From positions 26,081 to 90,080 of the forward strand of contig JBJLGX010000022.1 of assembly GCA_045564655.1 (NCBI GenBank): a stretch of 64,000 bases of DNA, written 5' to 3'. Positions 17,778-26,424 of this stretch are shown here, one piece after another (position 1 is the stretch's first letter; each line of letters starts with the position of its first letter). The notes under the pieces were generated by a model, which ran no database searches, was not told the DNA's origin, and saw only the letters and a list, made by a program, of their open reading frames with translations. A program made the position numbers and the translations under genes. The stretch comes from UBA826 sp045564655. GTDB lineage: Bacteria; Chloroflexota; Dehalococcoidia; Lucifugimonadales; UBA826.

Positions 17778-17924
17778 ATGTACAACAAAAATACATGCTA
17801 CAGATGTGGTGGAAACTACGTTGAAGTTATAGAAATAGGTGCGGTTTTAATCAAATGTATTATGTGCGGTCGCGCCCCTTCATCAGTTATTAAAACATCT
17901 AAGCAAAAATCTAAAGCAGCTTAG
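17778..17924 (+). CDS. Small zinc-ribbon protein (48 aa)
   Basis: A 48-residue protein with two CxxC pairs, 'TCYRCGG' (Cys7, Cys10) and 'KCIMCGR' (Cys27, Cys30), separated by 16 residues with beta-strand character, and a basic tail ('KTSKQKSKAA'). This is a rubredoxin-like or zinc-ribbon knuckle arrangement. An AGGAGG site lies seven bases before the ATG, and the next gene begins 13 bases after its stop, so it is the first gene of the DICT operon. It may bind nucleic acid or protein; no specific family is recognised. Confidence 0.75.
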   Translation: MYNKNTCYRCGGNYVEVIEIGAVLIKCIMCGRAPSSVIKTSKQKSKAA

Positions 17925-17937
17925 GAAAGGAGAAATT

Positions 17938-18147
17938 ATGAGTAAAGAAACAAAACTTAGTTCTTGGATAGAGATGGCCGAAGGCCTATACGAATTTTTA
18001 AATCGGAGAAACACAACAATCCATTATGATTTTAAAGATCTTGATGTATTTGTTCCTCAAACAACAGGAGAAGATTCTGCTAGGGCAAAATGGACAGTTA
18101 ACGGAACTGTCAGTTTAAGTACGTCTGAGAAACCTCAAGGTAGCTAA
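17938..18147 (+). CDS. Hypothetical protein (69 aa)
   Basis: I do not recognise this 69-residue protein. It has a helical N-terminus ('SSWIEMAEGLYEFLNRRN') followed by alternating strands ('IHYDFKDLDVFVP', 'AKWTVNGTVSLST'), consistent with a small alpha-plus-beta domain. It has no cysteines and no membrane segment. A GGAAAGGAG-type site precedes the ATG, and it sits five bases before the next gene, so it is clearly part of the DICT operon. Confidence 0.7.
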   Translation: MSKETKLSSWIEMAEGLYEFLNRRNTTIHYDFKDLDVFVPQTTGEDSARAKWTVNGTVSLSTSEKPQGS

Positions 18148-18152
18148 GGTTT

Positions 18153-18509
18153 ATGAATAACCAGAAGTACAATCTGACTGCTAGTGGATTAGTAAGTGTC
18201 AAATCAGACGATATGGAATGTGAGATCAAATTCGAATCAAATCGTGTTGTGCTGAATATAATTAGTATCAATTCAAAAAACTTACGGTCTTTTTTTAAGT
18301 TATCAGATTTGAAGAAAATAGTAATTGATATTTCAGATAAGTTAGCTTATTTAAAATTTAACTTAACAGTTAGATTTAAAAATTCAGATTTAGCCATTTT
18401 GGGATTAGATGCTAAACCAAATATGTTGCAAAAAATAATAGTATCAAAAAATATCGAAGTAAAAGATATTAAAAGTTTCGTAAAATTACTGGGAGGTAAA
18501 TCAAAATGA
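18153..18509 (+). CDS. Hypothetical protein (118 aa)
   Basis: A 118-residue soluble protein of unknown family. The first half is rich in beta strands ('LVSVKSDDMECEIKFESNRVVLNIISI'), and the second half has 'FNLTVRFKNSDLAILGLDAKP' and a basic end ('LLGGKSK'). Its stop overlaps the start of the DICT gene by four bases, suggesting translational coupling. It could be a partner of that protein. No catalytic motif is visible. Confidence 0.7.
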   Translation: MNNQKYNLTASGLVSVKSDDMECEIKFESNRVVLNIISINSKNLRSFFKLSDLKKIVIDISDKLAYLKFNLTVRFKNSDLAILGLDAKPNMLQKIIVSKNIEVKDIKSFVKLLGGKSK

Positions 18510-19612
18510 CTTTTAAGTGGCAATTAAATAAGACCACTTCAGACGAAAATGCAAGTAATGTCAGACAACTTGTATTAGAAATGGATGAAGGTTTAAGAGG
18601 TAGTGGGCTACCAATAGAAGGTTTTGAATTTATTCATTCTTCTAAAAAGATGCTTGATATTACCAGGCAAATCGAGAATGATATATTGAGGTCACAACAA
18701 CCGTCGTCTTTGTATGTCGGTTTCCAATCTATAGAAAAATTAGATACTGAAATTTCTAGGTATGAAGAGCTTATAAATAATAATATAGAAGTTAAAGCAT
18801 TTGGGATAGGAAAACCTAAAGACGAGCATAAACATTCTTTGAGCACATGGGTAGAGATCCCAAAATCTGTAAGCCTTGTTGAGAACCAGTGGTTTTTAGT
18901 GTCAGAATCTCCGTCACCTATAGCTTTTGTCGGCTGGGAAGTATCTGAGGAAATATTTGCAGAAGGAAAACTGTCTGATCCAGGTAAAATGTTTGAAGGG
19001 TTTGTCTCTTCGGATGAGCGAGTAATTAAATCTTTACTTCAGCATTTAGATTCAGTTTATATGACCAAATCTCAACAACCTATGGATGCAGATGGATTGT
19101 CCTCTTTTATTGGCAGAAAAGTTGAGAAAGTGATGCTTGTTACCCATGATAAGCCTGAAAAAAACATGCCATTTGAGTATACTCAAATGATAAAAGACAC
19201 CTCTGAAATTTGTGGAAAACTCGAATCAGAAGTTATTTTGTATGATTTGTCCGCAGCGTCCTTTTTCGTAGAACCTGGTGGTCACGGTGATAGTGCAGGT
19301 CAAAGATGGAAAGGTTTATTGAACAGACGGGATCTCGAATTACTTGGTAGAAATGATTTAAATAAGCAAATGGGTGTTATTGATGAAACAAATGTAAACG
19401 CTCAAGCTTTATTGGCCGAGAAACACGGATTTGTGAGTATACATAAGGCGGCATTGGACCATAATGTTGATTTAGTCATAGTTCCTGAATATTATGAAAA
19501 CCCAAGTTTGATAGATAAAATTGTAGGGAATCAATTATCAAAATTAGATGACTATGAAGCGACCTCATTTGTTGTATATGATGTAGAAGGTAACTTTAAA
19601 CCATTTAATTAG
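18506..19612 (+). CDS. DICT sensory domain fused to a USP-like domain
   Basis: A 368-residue two-domain soluble protein. Residues about 37-182 match the DICT sensory domain pattern: 'KKMLDITRQIEND', 'SSLYVGFQSIEKL', a central 'IEVKAFGIG', 'WFLVSESPSPIAFVGWEV' and 'FEGFVSSDERVI'. Residues about 205-362 look like a universal-stress-protein or related Rossmann-like domain ('VEKVMLVTHDKPE', 'SEVILYDLSAAS', 'NVDLVIVPEYYENP', 'ATSFVVYDVEG'). DICT domains are known from signalling proteins, often near light-response genes. The fusion suggests a sensor coupled to a nucleotide-binding output. It is translationally coupled to the 118-aa gene upstream. Confidence 0.75.
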   Translation: MTFKWQLNKTTSDENASNVRQLVLEMDEGLRGSGLPIEGFEFIHSSKKMLDITRQIENDILRSQQPSSLYVGFQSIEKLDTEISRYEELINNNIEVKAFGIGKPKDEHKHSLSTWVEIPKSVSLVENQWFLVSESPSPIAFVGWEVSEEIFAEGKLSDPGKMFEGFVSSDERVIKSLLQHLDSVYMTKSQQPMDADGLSSFIGRKVEKVMLVTHDKPEKNMPFEYTQMIKDTSEICGKLESEVILYDLSAASFFVEPGGHGDSAGQRWKGLLNRRDLELLGRNDLNKQMGVIDETNVNAQALLAEKHGFVSIHKAALDHNVDLVIVPEYYENPSLIDKIVGNQLSKLDDYEATSFVVYDVEGNFKPFN

Positions 19613-19624
19613 AAGGTTATTTCA

Positions 19625-21067
19625 GTGAATATATTAATAACTGGAGCTACAGGATATGTAGGTTCAAGACTTGTTGCAGAATTGTCTAAAAGCCATCAAG
19701 TAAAAAGTTTAGTTAGAGATGAAAATTCTTACAGAGATAGGTTTAGACATTTAAACACAACTGTTTGTAAGGGTGACTTAATTGATCTAGAAAGTATTAG
19801 AAATCATTTTCAAGACGTCGATACCGCATTTTATTTGGTTCATTCACTTTCTGCAGGAAATAAATTTCATGATACTGAACTTCTGTGTGCTCAAAATTTT
19901 GTTGATGCCGCAAAAGAAAATGGAGTTAAGAGAATTGTTTATTTAGGTGGACTATCTGACCCCAAAAAACCTCTTTCTCCTCATCTGAGAAGCCGAAATG
20001 ACGTAGGAGAACTACTTCGCTTGTCTGGAATACCTTGTATAGAACTTCAATCTTCAATAATAATTGGAGAAGGTGGATTATCTTATGAAATTATGAAAAG
20101 TTTAGTTCATAAGCTGCCAATTATGATTACCCCTAAATGGGTTTCGTCTTTGTCACAGCCTATATGGATTAATGATGTGATTGAATATTTAAAAGAGAGT
20201 ATATCTATAAAAATGTCTGGCAATTTGATTGCACAGATAGGCGGGCCCAGTATTGTCACATATAAAAATTTAATGGCTGCATATGCGGAAATATATGGAC
20301 TTAAAAGATTTATGATTCCTGTTCCTGTTTTAACTCCACGACTTTCTAGTTTATGGCTTGGGTTGGTTACTCCTGCATATGCAAGAGCAGGTAAAAAATT
20401 AATAGAAAGCTTAAAAACAAATAGTATTATTACAGACAAAAAAAGTTCTGAATTATTTAATGTAACTCCGGTTGATTATAAAGAAGCATTAAAGAATGTG
20501 ATTAATGTAAAAGAATCAGATATGACAGTAGCCAGATGGTTTGACCCTGTTTCTGCAGGACCTAGCGTAAGCAATAAAATTTCTTCAAAAAAAATTGTAT
20601 ATAAATATAAAATGACAGATGAGAGAAGAATAATAACTTCAGCTGATAAGGCCCAATCATTTAAGCCTATAAATGATATTGGTGGGCCTAATGGTTGGTA
20701 TTTTGCAAATTTTTTATGGAAGATTAGAGGCTGGTTGGATTTATTAGTGGGAGGAGTCGGCACTAGAAGAACTAGATTTAAAAAAGATAGGTTTGTGATT
20801 GGAGACACGTTAGATTGGTGGAGAATTTCAGACACAATTGAAGGTGAAATGGTCGAATTTAAAGCTGAGATGAAGTTACCGGGGGAAGCATATTTAAAAT
20901 TTTCAGTTAATCCTTCTGGTAAAGATACTGAAATTGTTCAAACAGCTGGATTTAACACTAATAATTTAGCTGGAATATTATATTGGTATTCTTTATACCC
21001 ACTTCATGCATTTATATTTTCGAGAATGATAAAATCTATAAAAAAGCGTACCTTACTTGTCAGGTAG
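19625..21067 (+). CDS. NAD(P)-binding SDR-type protein with DUF2867 C-terminus
   Basis: A 480-residue protein in two parts. Residues 1-300 form an atypical/extended SDR (NmrA-like) Rossmann domain with 'ITGATGYVGSRLV' at the N-terminus and 'AFYLVHSLSAG'. Residues about 330-480 match the DUF2867 domain ('GVGTRRTRFKKDRFVIGD', 'DWWRISDTIEGEMV', 'GILYWYSLYPLHAFIFSRM'). The GTG start lies 12 bases after the DICT gene, so it is the last gene of that operon. Relatives are annotated as NAD(P)H-binding proteins of unknown substrate, and some occur near photolyase genes. Confidence 0.88.
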   Translation: MNILITGATGYVGSRLVAELSKSHQVKSLVRDENSYRDRFRHLNTTVCKGDLIDLESIRNHFQDVDTAFYLVHSLSAGNKFHDTELLCAQNFVDAAKENGVKRIVYLGGLSDPKKPLSPHLRSRNDVGELLRLSGIPCIELQSSIIIGEGGLSYEIMKSLVHKLPIMITPKWVSSLSQPIWINDVIEYLKESISIKMSGNLIAQIGGPSIVTYKNLMAAYAEIYGLKRFMIPVPVLTPRLSSLWLGLVTPAYARAGKKLIESLKTNSIITDKKSSELFNVTPVDYKEALKNVINVKESDMTVARWFDPVSAGPSVSNKISSKKIVYKYKMTDERRIITSADKAQSFKPINDIGGPNGWYFANFLWKIRGWLDLLVGGVGTRRTRFKKDRFVIGDTLDWWRISDTIEGEMVEFKAEMKLPGEAYLKFSVNPSGKDTEIVQTAGFNTNNLAGILYWYSLYPLHAFIFSRMIKSIKKRTLLVR

Positions 21068-21159
21068 TATTTTCATTTGTTCTGAAATAGGCAATTCTAG
21101 AAAAGTCTCAAATTCATTAAATTTTCTTATTAAAGAAGTTTATAGTCAATATATTAATG

Positions 21160-21906
21160 TTATAGAGAAGTTAAATAATTTATTAGTTTTGTAGAATTTT
21201 CATCCAATTCATTTATAGGACTTATGGAGAAGGACTCATAAGTGAAGTTATGCTCTGTGAATCGTTTGGCTAATTGCTGAGCATCTTCTTGGCTTTTATA
21301 ATTTTTCAGTCCTTGAATTTTTGTTTCAAAAGTATCTTCTATATCGACAACAATATCTAATCTTTTTTCGTCTTCACTTAATTCAAGTCCATAATCTTTT
21401 GCTCGCTCTTCTGCAATTGCAGGATATATAAGCAAAGGATTTTGATCTGTTTCTGACTTATAGTATTTGTATGCGATTAATGCTGATTTATGTATAGCAA
21501 TGTGATCTGGATGATTAGATATACCAGTGGGGCCAAATGTAATAATGACATCTGGGGTTGTTTCTTTAAGTATTGTTAAAATTTTTTTAGCTAAAGTTTC
21601 AGGGATTTCTTTATCTAAATCTTGATCTCTATAGTTAAATATATATGGTGGATTCACCCCATATAAATCTAGATTATGTCGCAGTTCTTCTTCTCTTACT
21701 TTTCCTAGGTCTTCCCTTTTAATCTTTAAGTCTCCAGTTCCTAAAGTACCTTCTTCTCCTCTGGTTCCAGTAATAATGTATGCTTCATTATTTTTTTTAA
21801 CCCATTTCATCATGGTTCCAGAACTACTGGTTGTTTCATCATCAGGATGTGCAAAAACCCCAATCCATACGAGTGGTTTTTTATCAACGATTTTATTTGA
21901 CATCAT
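21160..21906 (-). CDS. PIG-L/LmbE-family deacetylase
   Basis: A zinc-dependent N-acetylglucosaminyl-type deacetylase (LmbE/PIG-L family) of 248 residues. The metal-site motif 'FAHPDDE' near the N-terminus and 'SNHPDH' in the middle are diagnostic. The ATG at 21906 is chosen over the upstream ATG at 21963, because the extra 19 residues run to within a few bases of the tRNA gene on the opposite strand and add nothing seen in the family. The substrate may be a GlcNAc-containing thiol or glycolipid, but this is open. Confidence 0.9.
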   Translation of the reverse strand: MMSNKIVDKKPLVWIGVFAHPDDETTSSSGTMMKWVKKNNEAYIITGTRGEEGTLGTGDLKIKREDLGKVREEELRHNLDLYGVNPPYIFNYRDQDLDKEIPETLAKKILTILKETTPDVIITFGPTGISNHPDHIAIHKSALIAYKYYKSETDQNPLLIYPAIAEERAKDYGLELSEDEKRLDIVVDIEDTFETKIQGLKNYKSQEDAQQLAKRFTEHNFTYESFSISPINELDENSTKLINYLTSL

Positions 21907-21966
21907 ATTAATTCCAAAATGTATTTGGTAGGTTATAATAGGTACAGTCAATATTATATACAATTT

Positions 21967-22042
21967 GGGGCTGTAGCTCAGCCGGGAGAGCGCTTCAATG
22001 GCATTGAAGAGGTCAGGAGTTCGATCCTCCTCAGCTCCACCA
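21967..22042 (+). tRNA. tRNA-Ala (anticodon GGC)
   Basis: A complete 76-base tRNA including an encoded CCA. The acceptor arms GGGGCTG and CAGCTCC pair with a G3-U70 wobble, the alanine identity element. The anticodon stem CTTCA/TGAAG encloses ATGGCAT, giving anticodon GGC. The T arm AGGAG-TTCGATC-CTCCT and D arm GCTC/GAGC are intact. It reads GCC and GCT alanine codons. Confidence 0.97.
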
Positions 22043-22064
22043 TAATATTAATTAAGGGGAAACC

Positions 22065-22391
22065 ATGAGTGAATGGAATTATACAAAATGTGCTAAGCCT
22101 TTTTCATCGGAAGAAGATGCTTTAGACTTTATGGTCTCACAATCTTATGATGGACAGGTATTAAAAAGAAATGAAGGGTATTCGGCAGTTTGCCCAACGT
22201 ATCCAGATGGGTTTTATCCTGATGCGACTCCTGTCGCAGCATACTCTGTCAAAACGGGCATTATTAGAGATGAAAAACTTTTCCATATTGTTATGGAACC
22301 AGATGCAAATGAAAAAGAAACAATTATTTCAGAAGAGTGTTGCCCTGTGCCTGTTCAAGTTTCTGTAAATACTAATGAGAAGTGTTGTTAA
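22065..22391 (+). CDS. Hypothetical protein (108 aa)
   Basis: I do not recognise this protein. It is soluble and cysteine-containing, with 'NYTKCAKPF', 'SAVCPTYP', 'SEECCPVP' and a terminal 'EKCC'. The paired cysteines near the C-terminus suggest metal binding or a redox role. An AAGGGGA site lies just before the ATG, and it starts 22 bases after the tRNA, so the two may share a promoter. The last 17 bases overlap the acyltransferase gene. Confidence 0.65.
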   Translation: MSEWNYTKCAKPFSSEEDALDFMVSQSYDGQVLKRNEGYSAVCPTYPDGFYPDATPVAAYSVKTGIIRDEKLFHIVMEPDANEKETIISEECCPVPVQVSVNTNEKCC

Positions 22392-23499
22392 AAATATAGT
22401 GCAAGAAAAAAGATTTCATGGTCTAGATGCATTACGAGGCATTGCAATGCTGTTGGGAATAGTTTTGCATGCTGCACTACCTTATATTCCTGATATAGAT
22501 GCTTTTTGGCCTCAAGATAACCAATCATCTTACCTGATCACAGCTATATTTCAATTTATCCATGTTTGGAGAATGCCGTTATTTTTCATACTAGCAGGAT
22601 TTTTTACAAAGTTGTTTATCGATAGAAAATCTTGGGAAAAATGGATTTCTAACAGAGTGCTTAGGATAGGGATACCATTATTGATATTTTCTCCATTAAT
22701 GGCGTTAACGTTACCTTGGATTTTTAAATTTGGTAGAACAGCAGAATTAAACTTTTTTTATTCTATGGAAGGATATCCTTTTCATTTATGGTTTTTGTGG
22801 CACCTATTAATTTTTGTTTTTCTATCTCTAATTTTTAAGCCTATTAATTCTTTACTTGAGAACAATATGATTTTTGATCGTATTGGCAAGCAATTGTTCC
22901 AAGTAAGAATTCCTGTAATCTTAATTTTTTTAATTTCTATTTTAATTATCCCTACAGGTGGTGAATTAATTACTAATCCAATAGCGACAGGGCTATATTT
23001 TGTTTTAGGTTATTTGCTTTACAAAAATACTGATCTATTTGAGGCAATGAAGAAAAACTGGGTCGTTTACTTATCGGTGGGATTAGTTGCTTTTGCACTA
23101 TTTTTCGCATTAGAAATTTTTAAATATTATGAGCCTTTTAAAAATTTACCTACATCTAAAGAAAAAGAAGATGCTGAAGCTTTTGTATGGATTCTTCAGC
23201 AACCTATAAAAGTTACTTCGGCACTATTCCTTTCCTATTCTTTCATAGGGTTGATAGAGGCTAAATTTGGAGATTATAGTTTTGCAAAAAGATTTATATC
23301 TGATGGGGCATATTGGATGTATTTGATCCATCTACCAATTGTTACGTTTATTACTTTTTTCATGTTTAGATTTGATATAAACCCTATGTTTAAATTTATT
23401 GTAGCTATTTTATTAACTTCTGCGATTTGTTTAGGTACCTATAAATACATAGTGAGACCTACGCTTATCGGGACACTATTAAATGGGAAAAGATCATAA
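22375..23499 (+). CDS. Acyltransferase family 3 (OpgC-like) membrane protein
   Basis: A 374-residue integral membrane acyltransferase (acyltransferase_3 family) with about ten hydrophobic segments. The diagnostic start 'RFHGLDALRGIAMLLGIVLHA' contains the conserved Arg and the active-site His. Mid-protein 'FIHVWRMPLFFILAGFF' and 'HLWFLWHLLIF' also fit. Members transfer acetyl or succinyl groups to cell-envelope glycans or lipids. It overlaps the preceding 108-aa gene by 17 bases. The acceptor is unknown. Confidence 0.9.
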   Translation: MRSVVKNIVQEKRFHGLDALRGIAMLLGIVLHAALPYIPDIDAFWPQDNQSSYLITAIFQFIHVWRMPLFFILAGFFTKLFIDRKSWEKWISNRVLRIGIPLLIFSPLMALTLPWIFKFGRTAELNFFYSMEGYPFHLWFLWHLLIFVFLSLIFKPINSLLENNMIFDRIGKQLFQVRIPVILIFLISILIIPTGGELITNPIATGLYFVLGYLLYKNTDLFEAMKKNWVVYLSVGLVAFALFFALEIFKYYEPFKNLPTSKEKEDAEAFVWILQQPIKVTSALFLSYSFIGLIEAKFGDYSFAKRFISDGAYWMYLIHLPIVTFITFFMFRFDINPMFKFIVAILLTSAICLGTYKYIVRPTLIGTLLNGKRS

Positions 23500-23512
23500 T
23501 ATTTATTATGGC

Positions 23513-24259
23513 TTAAAATAATTTAAATGCTTCTCTTAGAAGTGGTATGCTTCCTGCACATATTATGATAGTTAACAAATATTTTCTGTGTGATTCGTCC
23601 TTTACCTTGGAAATAACCTTAGAGGCTATTAAGAATCCAAAGATTACAGGAATTATCCCTATAGATGATATCAACCATATTTCTTTGTTGTACTGATCTG
23701 TGATCATGTATCCGATTACGGCTAATCCTTCTACAAGAAGATAAAATAAAGATAAAGATCCCCGAATTGAATTTTTCCTCCACCCTTTAGATATAACAGC
23801 GATAGCCATTAATGCACCCCCTACTCCTGTAGACACTACAATAGCAGAGCTAATGAATGCCATCACTGAAAATTTAAAAGGATTCAGCTTTATTGGTTTG
23901 TTGTTGAATAAGATTGTATATAAAGCTAATGCAATGATTAATATTGATATAAGTATTCCCAAAAGAGTAGATGACACTTTGGTAAAAAATATTAACCCAA
24001 AAGGTACTCCTGCTATTCCAGCAACGGAAGGAGAAATCATTGCCCTATAGTCAATGTAGGATCTGTTTTGCAATATTATCATTACAAAAAGTGGTAATGA
24101 AACGGTATTGATAACCACAACAATGGTTTTTGAGTCCATAGTCATTAACATAAACGGAGAGCTGGCGATTGCTATTCCAAATCCTGCTGAGCTAAATACA
24201 AAAGATCCAAAGAGCAATGCAAAAAAAGTGATTAAAATGTCTACTGTAAGCTCAGTCAC
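23513..24259 (-). CDS. TauE/SafE-family sulfite exporter-like permease
   Basis: A 248-residue protein with about eight membrane segments. The TauE/SafE family repeat is visible as 'FGSFVFSSAGFGIAIASSPFML' in the first half and 'SSAIVVSTGVGGALMAIAVISKGW' in the second. Members export sulfite, sulfoacetate or other organic anions. Its start overlaps the end of the MATE gene by eight bases on the same strand, implying one transcript. No sulfur-metabolism gene is adjacent. Confidence 0.88.
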   Translation of the reverse strand: MTELTVDILITFFALLFGSFVFSSAGFGIAIASSPFMLMTMDSKTIVVVINTVSLPLFVMIILQNRSYIDYRAMISPSVAGIAGVPFGLIFFTKVSSTLLGILISILIIALALYTILFNNKPIKLNPFKFSVMAFISSAIVVSTGVGGALMAIAVISKGWRKNSIRGSLSLFYLLVEGLAVIGYMITDQYNKEIWLISSIGIIPVIFGFLIASKVISKVKDESHRKYLLTIIICAGSIPLLREAFKLF

Positions 24260-25643
24260 GAGGATCCCAATTTCTTGTGAACATATTTAACCCTAATCCT
24301 ACCCCTACTACTACAAATCCTAATACTATTCCTGCAAAAATAGTATTTATACCCAAAGAAGATATTCCAAAATTAGCATTAAATATAGATATCACTATGC
24401 TGTAGTCTGAAAGAGTAACAACTAATATACCTACAAACAGGACTATTAACATTCGTAAAACCCCAACAGTAACAGGAAGAATCATTTTTCCTGTTCCTTG
24501 ACTTGCAAAGAATAAAGTTTGGCCACCACCAAATAAACAGAAAAAAGGAGCTGCAATGCTAAGATATAAAGCACCATATTTGTATGCTTCTGAGTCTGCT
24601 GTAAATAAGTTTAACCATAAGCTTGGGAATATGGATATTGTAATCCCTAAAACCATAATAAATAAGAATACAATTGACGCTCCAGACCATGCAATTTTTC
24701 GAGCTCTTGCATATTGTTTTGCTCCGAAATTAATTCCGACTGCAGCATTTAGTACTCCGCCAACGCCAAAAGATAGAGGAATAAGTATTAGTTCTAACCT
24801 GTTGCCAAGTCCATATCCAGCTATAGCAGCAGTTCCGTATTCTGATATTAATCTAGTTACTATCAGAACAGTTATAGCAATACTAAGGCTGTTTATTAAG
24901 CTTAGTGCGCCTACTTTTAGTATATCTACCATTGGAGCTAATTTAATACTTTGTGGTTGTATTCGGATGGATGTTTGAGTAAATATGATATACATCATAT
25001 AAGATGTTGCAGTTAGATGGCATACGACAGCAGATATTGCTGGACCGACTACTCCAAATCCTGAAAAACTACCTAATCCAACCGTCAAAATCCCAGATAA
25101 TATCACCTGTATGATTACACTAGATATTGTGGCTATTGCAAATGCATCAGTTCGTCCAAACGCTCGTAGAACAGCAGAACATACATAAAATGACCATATT
25201 GCTATTGATACACCAAAAAACACTCTAGAATATAAGACGGCTCCTCTTACAACATCGGGATCACTTGAGAATATGGTAATAATGTAATTTGATAGTAACC
25301 CAAAAACTAACGTGTATATCGCACACATAAACCCGGAAATTATAATACTGTGCCACACTAGTGTATTAACTTCACTTAGTGCATTTCTGCCAAGAGCCCT
25401 TGATATGGATGACGTGATTCCTCCACCCATCGCTCCACCAGACTGCATAATCATTAATGTCTGTAAAGGAAATACTATAGCTAAACTTGCTAATGCAACT
25501 GTTCCTATTTTGCCGACAAAGAAAGCATCAGCCATTGTTGAAAATGTTATAAAAAATACAGCTGCCATATTTGGTGTGGCGAGTTTCCATAACAGATTAA
25601 TGACGGATCCTTCTAAAAGCAGTTTAATTTGAGGGGTGGTCAC
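24252..25643 (-). CDS. MATE-family efflux transporter
   Basis: A 463-residue, 12-segment membrane protein of the MATE (NorM/DinF) family. The two halves show the family symmetry: 'NLLWKLATPNMAAVFFITFSTMAD' with 'FVGKIGTVALASLAIVFPL' in the first, and 'AIAGYGLGNRLELILIPLSFGVG' with 'GINFGAKQYARARK' in the second. It starts with GTG (25643-25641). These pumps exchange Na+ or H+ for drugs or metabolites. It is upstream of and coupled to the TauE-like gene. Confidence 0.92.
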   Translation of the reverse strand: MTTPQIKLLLEGSVINLLWKLATPNMAAVFFITFSTMADAFFVGKIGTVALASLAIVFPLQTLMIMQSGGAMGGGITSSISRALGRNALSEVNTLVWHSIIISGFMCAIYTLVFGLLSNYIITIFSSDPDVVRGAVLYSRVFFGVSIAIWSFYVCSAVLRAFGRTDAFAIATISSVIIQVILSGILTVGLGSFSGFGVVGPAISAVVCHLTATSYMMYIIFTQTSIRIQPQSIKLAPMVDILKVGALSLINSLSIAITVLIVTRLISEYGTAAIAGYGLGNRLELILIPLSFGVGGVLNAAVGINFGAKQYARARKIAWSGASIVFLFIMVLGITISIFPSLWLNLFTADSEAYKYGALYLSIAAPFFCLFGGGQTLFFASQGTGKMILPVTVGVLRMLIVLFVGILVVTLSDYSIVISIFNANFGISSLGINTIFAGIVLGFVVVGVGLGLNMFTRNWDPRD

Positions 25644-25652
25644 AGGAATAAC

Positions 25653-25973
25653 TTAATCAAGCATTTTAGACGGGGTTAATAATTCATTAAATTCAATTTT
25701 GCTACTTATAATTAATTCCGAAACTTTATTTGCTATATTAAGTCCTTCGGGTATAGGTTTTTTACCTTCTCTCATTCCGGACATAAGTGCTTCATCCGTC
25801 CATTGAACAGTAACAGTATCTACTTCTGAAGGAGTGGTCCCTCCGTTAAAGTAGACAAGAAAATCTCCTCTGAATCCGGCATCTTTTATTATTTGAACTT
25901 GTTTATGTACTAAAGTAGCTACTTTTCGAGCTAAACCCGGTTTTGTTTTATATGTTCTTCTTACGTGAAACAT
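25653..25973 (-). CDS. Conserved hypothetical protein (106 aa), tandem copy A
   Basis: A 106-residue soluble protein with a pattern like a dimeric alpha-beta barrel (NIPSNAP/ABM type): 'MFHVRRTYKTKPGLARKVATLVHKQV' then 'GDFLVYFNGGTTPSEVDTVTVQW'. About 70% of its residues are identical to the next gene, with no gaps, so the two arose by tandem duplication. Charged residues around 64-77 ('SGMREGKKPIPEG') are the main difference. Function unknown; barrels of this kind include monooxygenases and heme-degrading enzymes. Confidence 0.75.
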   Translation of the reverse strand: MFHVRRTYKTKPGLARKVATLVHKQVQIIKDAGFRGDFLVYFNGGTTPSEVDTVTVQWTDEALMSGMREGKKPIPEGLNIANKVSELIISSKIEFNELLTPSKMLD

Positions 25974-25996
25974 TTTTTCTCCAGATTAATATTGAA

Positions 25997-26317
25997 TTAA
26001 TCAATCATTTTAGCTGGAATTAGTAATTCATTAAATTCAATTGAGCTACTGACTATTAACTCAGATAATTGCTTTGCAACATCATTAGCTGCTGGAGGAA
26101 TATCATTTCCTTCACGACTTATTGACATAAGTGCTTCATCTGTCCATTCTAGTACTACAGTATCTGCTTCAGATGGTGTTGTGCCACCATTAAAATAAAC
26201 AGTAAAGTCTCCTCTTTGTCCTGCATCTTTAAATATTTGAGCCTCTTTGTGTACTAAAGTTGCTACTTTTCGGGCTGAACCCGGAGTTGTTTTATACAAT
26301 CTTCTTATGTGAAACAT
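25997..26317 (-). CDS. Conserved hypothetical protein (106 aa), tandem copy B
   Basis: The upstream member of the tandem pair, 23 bases before copy A on the same strand. It has 'MFHIRRLYKTTPGSARKVATLVHKEA' and 'GDFTVYFNGGTTPSEADTVVLEW', and the same C-terminus 'SSSIEFNELL'. Both copies have a clear GAGAAAA ribosome site. The likely fold is a dimeric alpha-beta barrel; I cannot name the substrate. Retention of both copies in a compact genome suggests heteromer formation or different roles. Confidence 0.75.
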   Translation of the reverse strand: MFHIRRLYKTTPGSARKVATLVHKEAQIFKDAGQRGDFTVYFNGGTTPSEADTVVLEWTDEALMSISREGNDIPPAANDVAKQLSELIVSSSIEFNELLIPAKMID

Positions 26318-26424
26318 TTTTTCTCCTCAATTTGATTTATACATAGGTTACAAAAAATATCATAACTTGAATACATGTAAATCAGATTATATTATTCAGA
26401 TACTTTAATTTATAGGGGTGTTTC

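Noticed and set aside
21907..21963. Upstream start for the PIG-L deacetylase
   Set aside because: The extension runs up against the tRNA-Ala gene on the other strand and looks like read-through of its promoter region.
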